Under the pieces are notes generated by a model, which was not told where the DNA came from, made no database searches, and saw nothing but the letters and a program-made list of their open reading frames with translations. A program made the position numbers and the translations under genes. A stretch of 64,000 nucleotides of DNA from the NCBI RefSeq assembly GCF_000204055.1, contig NW_006768768.1, forward strand, positions 447,758-511,757. The letters run 5' to 3'. This DNA comes from Melampsora larici-populina 98AG31 (Eukaryota; Basidiomycota; Pucciniomycetes; Pucciniales; Melampsoraceae). Positions 36,581-48,597 of the stretch are shown here, in pieces. Numbering within the stretch: the first letter of the stretch is position 1; each line of letters begins with the position of its first letter.

Positions 36581-36964
36581 CACTGCCAGCATTAAATAGG
36601 TTCCCTGGTCGGAACATGACCTAGGCTGGGAATATCATTGAGAGAAGAATGGAGCATCAAATCATCTTGCACTGCACATCTGAGCCATAAAGCATACACT
36701 ACATATGTGCAAACATCTGAATAAATCCTTAGCTATCAGCTACATACAGGTCCGCTCAGTTATCTGCTCATCTAGATAAGAAAATCATGTGTAATACATG
36801 CTGTAACTTTGTTCAGATTGAGACACACATTTCAAAATATTGACTACATATATCACAATGGCTACTCAGGAAATATTGATGGAACTGTGTAACAGTAGCA
36901 GAATGGGAATCTGATCACTAGGACCCATATTCCCATCTGGGAACCTCTTTAATGCTGGCAGTGT
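36581..36964. mobile_element. MITE with CACTGC TIRs and 3-bp TAA duplication (384 bp)
   Basis: Left end CACTGCCAGCATTAAATAGG; reverse complement of the right end CACTGCCAGCATTAAAGAGG. Flanked by TAA on both sides (36578-36580 and 36965-36967). The 3-bp TWA-like target duplication suggests PIF/Harbinger. The inner sequence shares ACATACAGGTCYGCTCAGTT and CATATGTG motifs with the next element. Confidence 0.75.
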
Positions 36965-37250
36965 AATAAAAAAGGAAGTTTTTGACAGGTTTTTACCCCC
37001 TGTTGCCACTCTCCACTAATTCTACAAGATTATAAGCCAATCTCTTCTTATGACTAAATTTAAAAATAATCTTAAATCTCTTTTTCAACTTTATTCTTTA
37101 CTAATCACACCACTGCATATCTAATTTGACCCTTAACATCCTTGTTTGCCACTTTTTGTAAGTTTTTATTTCCTTCATTAATTCACTTTTTACTAATCAA
37201 CCCTTCTGATTGAGGTCATCACTAATAACCATAATCTTTCTTATTACTAG

Positions 37251-37873
37251 CACTGTAAACATCATTCAACTTCCCCAATTTGGCAGAGGAAAATGATTAA
37301 TAGTACAGTTTTTCATAAAAGAATCTAATACTGCACACCTGGGCCATTTCACCCACACTACATATGTGCAGCAAGCTAAGTCAATAGTTGTCTATCATGT
37401 ACATACAGGTCTGCTCAGTTTTTTGCCCATCAGAATAAATAAATCACATGTTATACCACATGTAACTTTTTCGACTTTGAAATTTTTTTCCCAAAAATTC
37501 ACTACATATAATTCTGTAGCTGCTCAGGCAATATTGTTGAAGCTATGTCTTAGTAACAGAAAGTGTGTTACATGCAGTTGAGTTGATGAGATCACACCAA
37601 AACATTGAGTCAGTGTATGTAGTCAATCTTTTGGAAGCTTTTTTCAATCTGAAAGAAGTTACAGCATGTATTACATATGAATAACTTGTCCTGATGAGCA
37701 GATAACTGAGCAGAACTGTATGTACATGATAACCACATATTCACTGAGCCTGCTACACATATGTAGTGTGGGTGTTATGGCTCAGGTGTGGAGTGATAGA
37801 CCATTTTATGACAAATCATACTCCCAATCATTTTTCCCTGCCCACTTGGGGAACCCGAATAATGTCTGCAGTG
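37251..37873. mobile_element. Related MITE with long inverted arms (623 bp)
   Basis: Left end CACTGTAAACATCATTCAAC, right end (reverse complement) CACTGCAGACATTATTCGGG; flanked by TAG (37248-37250 and 37874-37876). The two arms are largely inverted copies: ACACTACATATGTGCAGCA and CATACAGGTCTGCTCAGTT at 37360-37420 recur inverted at 37690-37780. Same family as 36581-36964. Confidence 0.75.
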
Positions 37874-39833
37874 TAGTACAATTTCATTAACCCCTGAAAC
37901 ATTCTTTTTATACCCTAAAAACATTTTCAACTACATTTTAGATATGAATTTTAATTCTTTACATGTTTAATTGATTTTTCTTCTACTTACCTTAAGTTCT
38001 GGCAAGCCATGATACAATGCAATGGGCATTGTTTTTGCTTGTTGTGTTGTGGGGACTTGGACACAACGTCACAACACAACAGCCCAATGTTGCAGTCCTC
38101 ATCTTCAATCACCACAAACATGTCCAATAAGGATCAAGACACCAGCAGTGGTGAAGAAGCTACCAATCAACCATCAGCATTTACACAAGTGGCTCTCATC
38201 ACAAAAAATCGAACAAAAAAAACAAAATCTCAAATTGGACCTATCAAATCAAAATAGAAGAAAAATCAGTTGATATCCATTCCTGTTGGAACTAACCCCT
38301 AACCCTTAACTTTGTTGCAATGTTGCTACCCGGCATAAAACACCAGTGGCATAACATGTGACTGAGCTTTTTCAATTGTAAGATTTGAATTTCCTCTACC
38401 TTGGCCGTCTTTGCTCCCGTCGAATACACAAAACCTTCTTCAGATAACCTTCCTCAGCTATGTCACCTGCTGTGTATGTCACCTGCTGTGATTCATATAT
38501 CTCATTTCCTGATGACCCCTGATGCTTGATGTTTGTTGCCAGTCATTTTTCATAGGCATTCTAAGCTTCAAAAACATACAAAGTACTGTTTTTAGCATCT
38601 CTATTCTTCTTAGTCCATCTTTTGATAGCTCTGCAACCAATTGTCATGAATAGTTCAGATGGACAGCTTCCTTCTCTTTTGGCTTTGGTAATGATACATC
38701 AACCTTCTTTGACACAATGAGCATTCACTCGATCATTTGATTATTTATGAAATGAATTTTCATGTAAAAAAATGTTTTCTCATCTATGCTTCCAGAAAAG
38801 TATTGCATATAGATCATCCTTTTTATATTTGCAGTATTTAGAAGGTCTTTTACCATACCACAGCTGCTTTTATGTGTGTATCTAGTCCTTTGAATATGTA
38901 TCCTTTTAAATTCAAATTTGATGGTCTTATACAGACCCTAATTTGATGGTCTTATCAAGACCATCAGCTACATGCAATTTGGCCTCTGAAATGAAGGATT
39001 GCATAGCTGTTATTTTCTCATAATACTCTTGCATTTTTTCAATAATTTAGATCTTGTGTATGTTTAATACTTTCTCTCCGAAGAAAAAAAGCCCATAACT
39101 TATTTGACTTGGATGCAAGATTGTTCAGATCTTATACAACCGAACAGGATGGTTATCATATGAATTTAAAGATACAACAACAATAAGAGATGATTTTTTA
39201 TGGGATTATTTCTTTGAACTCATTCAACCAAAAGTCTTGTCAAAATTGAAACTTTTTAGATTGTGCAATTTATACATGGTGGTTTCCACTAACCTCACTT
39301 GATACTGAGAAGAACTTTTTTGAACCTTTCATCTTTAACAAGTATTTAGAGTCTCTTAACAAACTCAAGAATTCCTATCAGGTGTTATCAACACTGTTTG
39401 GAAACAGCTGAATTATCAAATTATCTTCCATAGATTTGAGTGCCAAACATCAACTTTTCCAATGTATTCTGGTTTTTGGTGCAATTTGTGCATTTTCTCA
39501 ATGTTTATTATGTATCATCTTACATGTCAATTGTTTTGCTTGAAACTTGTTGTGATTGAAGGATATCTTTCAGAGGAACAAGCTGGTAGACATTGTTGAT
39601 AATATTGTCACATGGAATCACATGTTTGGTTTATCTTTTTGTTTTTAAAACTGACAAAGGTTCCAAGCTTTTTAAAAAGATAGTTCTAATGGTAAGCAAC
39701 GGGGTTTTTGATTTTGATTTGTTGATATAACACAATATTAATTTCTGGTTGTCAAAGGAAGTTTTCTCTTGGTAAGAAAGAAAATCTTCTTACCTTTACC
39801 TCTGTTGAGATGATTTTATATTGGGCTTTGTTG
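37874..39833. other. Decayed transposon-like, AT-rich DNA
   Basis: At 38120-38257 a frame MSNKDQDTSSGEEATNQPSA, ending after a Lys-rich tail, parallels the remnant at 30351. A direct repeat AATTTGATGGTCTTAT occurs near 38920-38955. No intact gene. Confidence 0.4.
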
Positions 39834-40905
39834 AATGCTAATTGGAGGTTGGGTATAATCCCTGGGTTGTAAGCCCTATTTGGTGTGCTGCCTTCTCCTG
39901 TAGACTTTTTTTGGGTGCTAGTTGGAGGTTAACTTTAATACCTGGGTTGTAAGAGGACCCCGGATAAGTCCTATAAACCCTAGGGATGAAAAAGGAATGA
40001 ATCAGACCCTCCAATTTTTGCTATGTTAGGGATGAAAAAGGAATTATCCACCCCGCTCCTGGTCACATGTTAGGGATGTGGAGGAATGAATCTCAGTTGG
40101 ACAAAAATCTCCCTCTCAGATGATACTGATGTACCGTGAATGAACAGCATGATTAATATCCCATTTCATAAGTTATTTCCCCATTAACCTTGAAAGGTAC
40201 AAACAGAAATTCACATTCAACAAGGGTTTACACAAGTTGCTCATATGCAAGTTGAGTTGTGCACAAGGGACATAGCTTGCATTCATTCAAAAATCAACTT
40301 TTTCTGACTTCCCTTTACTCTGAGGAGTATTCGCCCATGTTGAAACAAATTTTGTACATTGAAATAGCTGATCTAGTTACAAGAATCACGTCAAGATTAT
40401 TTGCCTTTTCCAATGTTCCAGAAACAAAATTGAAGTCCCCAAAAATTCTCCAAAACCAGCTTTCCAATGTTAGGGATGTGGGGGAATTAATTTCCAAAAC
40501 TCTTAAAAACCTGGCTTTTAGGTTAGGGATGAAACAGGAATTAATGGCCTCAAAAAAACAAAAAAAGAGGTATGAATTAGGAGGTTTTGACCAATTATCC
40601 ATCCCTGTAATTTATAAGACTTATCCGGGGTCCTGTTGTAAGCCCTATTTGACGTGCTGCCTTCTCCTGTAGACTTTTTTGGATGCTAATTGGAGGTTGG
40701 GTTTGATCCCTGGGTTGTAAGCCCTATTTGGCGCGCTGCCTTCTCCTGTAGACTTTTTTAGATGCTAATTGGAGGTTGGGTATAATCCCTGGGTTGTAAG
40801 CCCTATTTGGCGTGCTGCCTTCTCCTGTAGACTTTTCTTGGGTGCTAATTGGAGGTTGGGTTTGATCCCTGGGTTATAAACCCTATTTGGCTCAAAGCCT
40901 TCTCC
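39834..40905. repeat. 79-80 bp tandem array, interrupted by a TIR element
   Basis: The unit contains GTTGTAAGCCCTATTTGG, then TGCTGCCTTCTCCTGTAGAC and GCTAATTGGAGGTTGGG. Unit starts are at 39866, 39946, 40635, 40714, 40793 and 40873, giving steps of 79-80 bp once the inserted 681-bp element plus its 8-bp duplication is removed. The unit length is not a multiple of three, and minus-strand frames across it are incidental. Confidence 0.9.
39954..40634. mobile_element. hAT-type MITE (681 bp) with 8-bp target duplication
   Basis: Ends AGGACCCCGGATAAGTC... and, inverted, ...GACTTATCCGGGGTCCT. The target duplication GTTGTAAG is present on both sides (39946-39953 and 40635-40642). Internal GTTAGGGATG(A/T)... 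motifs are repeated. No transposase inside. Confidence 0.88.
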
Positions 40906-43198
40906 TGAGCCAGTGTTTTGCGTACATGCGCTTGCAATGGTTGAATCTCCGTTAGGAGTTTTTGCGCTGACTCTAGCCGTTGTATCTGTGATTGTGGTTG
41001 GAATGCTTGCGTCGCACTCGTCTTGTTGAAGGAAACGAGTTGAATACGCTGGATTGTGATGCTGATTTAATATACATAGGACAGAAAAGATGACATGGCA
41101 ATGCCTCTCCGTTGGTTCCACCTGACGATGTAACAGGAATAATACGGGCGGCTGCGTGTACAATGGTATTGTTTGACATCTTTGAAAGTGATATGAGTGC
41201 TTAAGTCGGAGCTATTGTTTTATAGGACTAGGTCTTGACGGAGTAAAGAAATGAAGCAAATAAGGATGTGATGGTGATGAACAAAAAAACGAAAAGATTT
41301 TGAGGGAAGAAGGGATGGAATTGTAGACTACACCCTATTGACAATGATAGAATACGACGAGTCTTGGCCTGGACTTCCAAATTATGAAGAGGATGTTTGA
41401 GCAAAGTTCGATTTAGTTTTTAGCACAATTTTCGATTATCAAGGAGCAGTGTTGAATATATGGAATGTTTGTTGCAGATGAAGATTTTATCGATGTTAAA
41501 AGTAAGATGACAAAGGTAAAAGGTGGAGTAGATGATGGCACTCTGCTATCTGATCCGTGGCCTCTTTATCAACTCCAGCTTCCTTTAGCATTGTAACCAA
41601 GGAGTATGTCTCCATAATGAAAGCAAGACCCTGAGCTGGCTAGTCTTGGCTATGTTTCAACATTCTGAACCATTTCGTGAATTATCTCGAGGGCACCGGT
41701 GTCGAGTGGGTCACTTGAAACGCAAGAAAACCCCTGACTGAGATCACAATGCAGTTCCCACCGAGGCACATGCAGAATGCGCTACCCGTACGCGTGGATA
41801 CCGCCCACCTCCGTCGTGCCTCCCGCGGAAGACTACAATTAACAAACGTGCCCTAAAGTTATCCTGAACACCTTTCTACCCCTTACTAAATTTAAAAGAC
41901 CCTTCTCCAAGACGTAGATATCTGTAAGTCCAGCTTACCTTCCTTTCTGTTGTGTCAATCGTGCTTCTCAGTCACCCTCTCAGATAGCTTGGGGGGACCT
42001 CTGAAAATATCAATTACACTATGTTTGATGCCAAGTAACATGCCTCATTGACATTAGGTTTAGTTCACAGGCAATCTATCAGCCCCGCAGAACTCTGAGT
42101 AAACAAATCATTCGTTTCGTTATTCTAACTTTCAAGTGCCGACTTTCCGGCCAATTTGCGTCACCACAAGAAGAGATATGTCCTCGAGATTTTTTCGGAT
42201 GAGATCTTTATGTTTGAATCGATGTACATACATATGACAAAGTCCACCATCAATTCCAAGTGAGTGGGTTTTAGCCTGACCTTTGGCAAGGCAATTTGAC
42301 CAAGCTTATGACGTATATAGCATCTTATTTCCCTTCCTTGCCCGATGAAGATGCAAACCTTGGCGGTGATAAACCAAATGTTATGACATCGACGCAATAT
42401 GTACGCAATATGTACTCCTCTATGTATGTAGTTCAGACATAACTTCAGTGGATGCAATCTCGTTCGGAATATGGCCCTGTATGTACGTATAATCATGCCC
42501 ACATGGCACATGATGCACTCGTAATTTTGTTATTCATCCCAGTAATATTTGATGACCCTATAACACTTTATCTTCTTTCTACGAAGGATACGAAGCATCC
42601 CGGTTAGATATACTCGTTTTATTCAACATGAGCTTTTCTTTGTTGTACATCCCGGCTTAGATGTGTTATATGACATGCGGAATCAACTTACCGGATTTAC
42701 CACTGAAAATCAAAGATGGCGGAGACCAGCACAGCAGTTAGTCGAGTGGATGTTTCTATACGATAAACTCTGAAGAAATGTTCATCCTGAACTACACGTT
42801 TAAAGCTAAAATGAAAGTGAACTTTATGTAGCAACAAAAGGTCAATGATCTCATGTAAATACACCAGAAACAGTCAATTGTACAGGGAAAGTAGAGGGCT
42901 TTCGGCTCGTCCGCAAGAGGGTCAAGAAACTTTGTAAGCCGATGGATTCTGGAATGGACCAAGAGTTTCTTTTTGTCCCTCCGTCTTCAATATTTGAGCC
43001 AAGCAAAGTCACAACGACCAGCTCATAAAATTGCCCGTCGCATTACTACGAACCTATCATCTCACTCTACTTCCAAATCTTTGAGCTTTCTGTTAATCCA
43101 TTCTTGATTGAGGGACCGCTCTGGTGTTTCTTTATTCGTACCCTTGGTCTTTTGCTCGGATCTGCAGAATTCAATTTGTCGCAATCCTCGCTACAAAT
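40906..43198. other. Intergenic region upstream of the SDR gene
   Basis: Short open frames on the minus strand at 40970-41180 have no recognisable domain. A small CpG-rich patch lies at 41760-41830. The last few hundred bases should hold the SDR promoter and 5' UTR. Nothing else is supported. Confidence 0.4.
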
Positions 43199-44404
43199 AT
43201 GTCTTACCCTGAACATAGAGAAGAAAATGGGCTCTCAAATGGCAAGATTTCTAACCCTTTACCTATTGGTGTAGCCGCTGCACGACAATTTTTCGAAAAC
43301 GAAGATCTGGCGACTAAGACGATAAGTGATGAATTCAAGCTTCAAGGAAAGTGTGCTCTGGTGACGGGAGCAAATGGAGGGTTAGGTCTAGAAATGGCAC
43401 TCGTTCTCGCAGAGCTAGGTGCGATCGTCTATGCCGTTGACTTGGCTGAATCTCCTAGCAAGGATTTTACTGCCTGCGCCAACTATGCAAGGAAAATGTT
43501 CTCGGGCTCAGTCGATCGTGATCGCATGTACTACAGAAGAGTAGATGTGACTGATCAAACAGCCATGCGAGACCTCTGTAAATTAATTGTAGACGCTGAA
43601 GGCACTTTGGATGTGTGTGTCGCCGCTGCTGGTATATTACACGACGGTGGAAGTTGTTTAAATCTGTCTGTGTCCGATTTTCAGCGCGTGATGGACGTAA
43701 AGTCAGTTAAGAGATGGGTCATCCTATCATACATAGAATGCTAACGTTACCTGAGGGTATCCGATTTCAGTACCAACGGCGTGTTCATCACAGCGGCTGC
43801 AGCCGCTTCGGAAATGGTCAAGCGCGATATAGGGGGCTCGATCATCATGGTGGCTTCAATGTCTGGGTCCATAACAAACAAAGATCAGTAAGTACCAGAT
43901 AGCTTCTTGTCATTCAATCCATCCGAGGTTTTTCTCATACTTTTGTCTCCTCCAACAGTGCTTGGATAGCTTACAATACTTCCAAGTCAGCTGTACTACA
44001 AATGGCTCGTAGTATGGCATGCGAGCTTGGCTCGAGTCGAATTCGAGTCAACAGCTTATCTCCTGGTAAGCAGTAATCGTCTAATGCGTCGAATGTTGAT
44101 GATTCATTCTGTTCTTGGGCTTCTCAGGTCATGTTCGTACTGCGATGACGCAGAAATTCCTTGTGGAAAACCCATTTTTGGAGGAAAAATGGTCCAGCAT
44201 GAATCCCCTAGGTCGGTTAGGGAAGGTGCATGAAGTGAGAGGTGTAACGGCTTGGTTGGCGAGTGACGCAAGCAGTTTTTGTACTGGTTCAGAGTACGTC
44301 AATTCGCTTTGAGGAGGAAGTTCGAGATCCCTGCTCTAATCAAGTGATTTGGACCACTTTTCAAATGCAGCATCATTGTTTCTGGTGGTCATCATTCGTG
44401 GTAA
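43199..44404 (+). CDS. Short-chain dehydrogenase/reductase (SDR), 308 aa
   Basis: Exons 43199-43701, 43771-43887, 43959-44065, 44128-44293 and 44371-44404 (927 nt, 309 codons). Cofactor-binding motif TGANGGLG at about 56-63; then ALVLAELGAIVYAVDL. AAAGIL replaces the usual NNAG-type motif. VASMSG provides the catalytic Ser (about 199), and YNTSK the Tyr212/Lys216 pair, restored across the exon 2-3 junction. The last, 34-nt exon supplies the classical C-terminal VSGGHHSW. It should reduce or oxidise a polyol or secondary alcohol with NAD(P)(H), in the style of fungal sorbose/mannitol-type reductases; substrate unknown. A methionine 25 codons upstream is open, but the chosen ATG matches the start of the duplicated fragment at 53132. 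Convergent with the BBE-like gene. Confidence 0.9.
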
Positions 44405-44785
44405 AGTTTTTAGTTTCAACCCAGGGTTGCGAGTGTGATAAAAACCTACAACCGCACAAAAACATATTATTTTGTTATCTGTGTACGGCGCTATCACATA
44501 CACAGCGCACAAAAGCGCTTGATCATTATGTTATGAAAGTCATGTCGAGCTCCTCCAAATATCACGAGTTCAAATCTTGAATTACCACGTTGTAAATTTC
44601 CATATTAGTCATCTCTACTCGGAGGAAACAAGTCAAAGCTCTGCATTTGTATTAGTTTTTTTTCAGTTCTTCAATCCAACGAAGAAAAATATCCTCGACA
44701 AGTAAAAAAATCAAAGTCATCACTACGACAATGACCTCTATTAGCACTACGAGACAGTATCATCCTCCCCAAACATCCCATATAT

Positions 44786-47075
44786 TTATTGACCTTGCAA
44801 ACGGAAATCATCTCCTTTGATGGTTTGAGGATTTGAGAATATGTTTGCAGGATCATACAAATTCTTGATTTCAGATAACTTGAGATAACTATCCCAGAAA
44901 TTCAAGATTGAGTTTTGAATGAGTTCATTGTGGATGACTTTGAAATTCATCATAAGAGGTTCCTTACTTTGTTTTGTAGTAGAATTTTTTCCATTGGTCA
45001 TCTGGTAATCTAGAATCTATATAATTAGAATATCCCCTATGCAAAAAAGTGATTGGTTTGATTATAGTCAGGCATCTGTAAAAAACTTGTTCGTATCCCC
45101 AAGACTTTTGGTTTCTTGAAAACATACCCATATTCCCCATCAGGAGGATTATTTTCAACGATTGTCTTCACCATTTGATCTAAGCTTTCAAAAGCTTCCT
45201 CAGTAAAGGGCTGCTCTGGATTAGTAGCATAAGTGTAAAACTGATACCCCAAGCAAATTGTAAGTCGAGTATTCAATTCGAGTTTTTAAATTGGAATGAG
45301 AATAGGTCATTAACTTGTATGGTCCATAAGATATCACGTTGAGCAAAGGATGTTTGATTCATGGGTATTGAAGTGACTGCCGAGTTTCTTCCACCATAAA
45401 GCTCGAATTGTACAAACCATCCCTGATGATGAGAAAGGTCAAAAGCGTTGAAACCAATAAGCATTCAAATATATAGAGAAGAAGTTGACAAGTCGTACTG
45501 TTTTAATCTGTGGACCTTGAGTCACAAGATACTTTGAAAAAGCTTGAATGGAAGTTGTTGTCATTGGCATCGATTTGGGAGTTGTAAGACTCTTGACATA
45601 AAACTTCTTCCCATCCTCTTGTATCTCTTTCTCTATGAAAGAATATAAAGTCAACATCGTACCAAATTATGTTACATGTGGTTCAAGATTTATCCTTAGA
45701 TGTCAACAGTTTTTTTCAGTAAATCTACTCACCTGACATCAACAGAGACTTTGAACCAGTTCTTTGAGCTAAATCTGTCAAACTCGCAATCCAATCACCA
45801 GTTTTCTCGGTTTTATCAGGAGGATACGGCTGTAGAACAAAAGAAATAAATGTCAAACTATCAATAACTCTTCTCATCTTCAGAAGAGCAAATACAACTT
45901 TACAATGACTGACCATCACATCAAAAAATGGTTTCATCACCTCCGAAAGTTTTGAAACTTCATCATACCAAGCACCTTCAATAACAAAAGATAAATCGTT
46001 ATCCTTTTTACCCTTACCAATATTTGCATAAAATCCAATTTGATTTGGAATCTTTTCATTATTAGAAAATCTTTGAAAATTGATCAATGCATTTGAAAAA
46101 TCCTCTTGATTCAAATTCCATTCATATCTAAAATTTGTGACTTGATTCGGTGCTTTATGTGTTTGGAATTTTATTGAAGTAATTATTCCAAATGACGATC
46201 CTGCTCCTCTTAAGGCCTATTTATATGTAAAGATACGATTCATTACATCATATAATTTGATGATCAATGTGAACGGTGCTTACCCAGAATAGGTCGGGGT
46301 TTTGCTTCTCTGAAGTTTCAAGGATTGTACCATTAGATAAAACAACTTCATGACCTATGATGTTATCTAATGTCAAGCCCCACATACGGCTACTATATCC
46401 GAACCTGATATGGACGTAGACAAAATGTTTAAAAGAAAAACACCTAAATTTAAATATAAATTTTCACGCTTTCTACGTTGATCACTGACCCTCCAAATGA
46501 TGCGGTTCCTCCAATGCCCACACCAGGACATGTTGCATGAGGTAAGGCTCGTTTGCCTTTATCGTAGAGTTCAACAGCCATCTCGCCCACTCGATTTCCA
46601 GTACCTATATTAGCTATTCCACTCGAAGCTTCAAGTTCCATCGTCTTCAGTCGCACAAGATCTATAACTAATGCTCCGTCTCTCCCACAAAAAGCATAAG
46701 CTGTATAAGAATGTCCTCCAGAGCGCGCACAAACTACAACATCATATCAGATTCTCAGTCGACGATGATCATATATGTAGAAAAGTTGAGTGAATTGGAG
46801 TTGAACTTACTAGGAAGTTTCTCAGCAACTGAGATTTGAACTGCATTTGATACATCTTCTTTATTACGAGGTAAGATAATGGCAGCAGGAGTATAAGTAA
46901 ACCGTTTATTATAAGCTTTTGCAAGTACTTCAAACTTGGGATCATCCGGAAAAACAGCTTCTATTTTTAATTCTGAAAACTTTGAACGAAGAGATTCTGC
47001 ATCAGATTGAACTAAGGATGGCCACAATGCACCAAAGACAATAAAAGCTGAATAAAATTTGAGGTTTGATATCAT
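44786..47075 (-). CDS. Berberine-bridge-enzyme-like FAD-linked oxidoreductase, secreted, 518 aa
   Basis: Ten exons: 47075-46811, 46733-46490, 46404-46284, 46216-45914, 45829-45733, 45632-45499, 45422-45315, 45240-45128, 45036-44968 and 44888-44786 (1557 nt, 519 codons). Signal peptide MISNLKFYSAFIVFGALWPS. The FAD-binding fold includes ARSGGHSY with His96 and HATCPGVGIGG with Cys157, the two residues that bind FAD covalently in bicovalent family members. Downstream are WGLTLDNIIGHEVVLSNGTI and ALRGAGSSFGII. The C-terminal BBE segment is NYLKLSEIKNLYDPANIFS. Such enzymes oxidise carbohydrates or alkaloid-like alcohols using O2; substrate unknown. Donors GTCAGT are used repeatedly. Upstream TTG-led extension rejected; the ATG gives a clean signal peptide. 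Confidence 0.92.
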
Positions 47076-48597
47076 TTTGCCTTTCAAAGATTCGAATAGT
47101 GGATTAATTAGATCACGTACAATGTGAACGTGGATGTGATCAAATGTAGAGGAGAGGTGAAGGTTTTAATCCATACACAACTTTCACTTCCTCTAGACTT
47201 TCTTTGTTGCTGAGTTTGATTAATCACCCGAGCATTTCATTTTCCCTCGGCATCCGAAGTGAACCAATAAAGGTAAAGGTGTTGAGCGGATCAAGACGAT
47301 TCAACATACATATTGATATGTAGTAGCTACGTTTTTTCAGTCAACAGTCATAACGGGCAAGGACTTCATATGTAGGATCAAGTTTAATTCATGTAGGTCG
47401 AGTGGTTCGGGAGATGCAAGTGATTGTGGGAATTGCAACCGGTGTGGAATGGTGGTGTGGCGACGAGGGGATTTTTGTAAACTCTTCTTCGTTAATCAAT
47501 CGAAAATTCAGGCTTTCAAATGCGTCCGATCATCCTTTCGCGCTGGCAAGAATGAGACGCTGATGCAAATCGAAGGTCCTAGGTACAAATCACCTTTGTG
47601 CATCGTTGATAGAGATGCGGACCGCATTTCTTTGTCTCTGTCTAGTTGCTATTCTTCTGTTTTTCTAGGGGAACGCTGGAGCTGCATCGTACACTCATGT
47701 CAAAAACATTGCCCCCGATGAGGTGATACGATGAGGTGATACGATGACTAGAGGCCAGAGCTGTCATCGACAACTTCCTGCATCGATACTCTTGAACAAC
47801 CCCCAAGGGAATATTCGTACTCCAGTGCTTGACAACTCCACGGATCAGAGCAAGATACTAATCGGAAGACAAAATGAAACATGCTGAAAGGATCACGGTT
47901 TATCAATTAAGTTACAGTCGAACCCGCGCAATCACATAATTTGGGTGGAAGACTTTTCCTATGCATTTTGACGGGTTATGCAATCCCGTTGTCAAATTTG
48001 GCAGTAAAAAGCATCAAGATTGAGGAATTTTTCTATGCATTATCACGGGTTATGCAGCTGCGCGGGTATGCAATTGCGCGGGTTCGACTGTACTTCAACA
48101 GTGTGATCTTCCACAACACTGATAAATTCGCTCATTTTGGAAACAAACAAGACTTTTTGTTTAGATCGTTTCTTATTCTAACTTCAGTACATACAACTCG
48201 TCCGTCCATGTAAATCTCATATCAAAATCTTCTTTTTGTACCTTTAGAGCCATTAAACAATATCTATAATGAAATCATGGAAATGAAAGACCTACTTTTT
48301 CAAAACAAACCCGAGTTACCTTTCCCCGTTGATATCCTAATGTGCGATACAAGTATTCGAAATAGACGTATTATCATGTTGATGACATTGGTAACGTTTT
48401 TATCAATATCTCGCTTTTTTTCCATTCCAACTTGCGTCACTAGAAAATCGTTGGTGAGGTCTAGAGATGCGCTCAGAGATATGTTTAGGTCCTGTCGGAG
48501 GACTCGCCACTCCGTTTCGTAGGACAGCACCTTGTCCGAGCCGTTCATTGAGCTTTGAAGTCAACATGCAAGTATTCATCAGTCTCTTGTTCTACTA
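47076..48597. other. Intergenic, between the BBE-like and WW-domain genes
   Basis: It contains the BBE-like promoter (near 47080-47200) and the MITE 47915-48090. The region 48276-48550 has overlapping frames on both strands with no domain. It lies just downstream of the WW gene's stop and is probably 3' UTR or spacer. Confidence 0.4.
47915..48090. mobile_element. MITE (176 bp) with CAGTCGAACCCGCGCAAT TIRs
   Basis: Left end CAGTCGAACCCGCGCAATCA; the right end, reverse-complemented, is CAGTCGAACCCGCGCAATTG. TA flanks both ends (47913-47914 and 48091-48092). The middle has two direct TCACGGGTTATGCA-like copies. No coding sequence. Confidence 0.85.

Noticed and set aside
40765..41163. 132-codon minus-strand ORF
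   Set aside because: Half of it reads through the 79-bp non-coding tandem array, and it shows no domain or splice evidence.
43124..43198. Upstream in-frame methionine for the SDR
   Set aside because: The duplicated fragment at 53132 begins at the downstream ATG, and the extra 25 residues resemble leader DNA.
44480..44580. tRNA-like 3' half near GAGTTCAAATC
   Set aside because: No acceptor stem or A-box partner could be paired.
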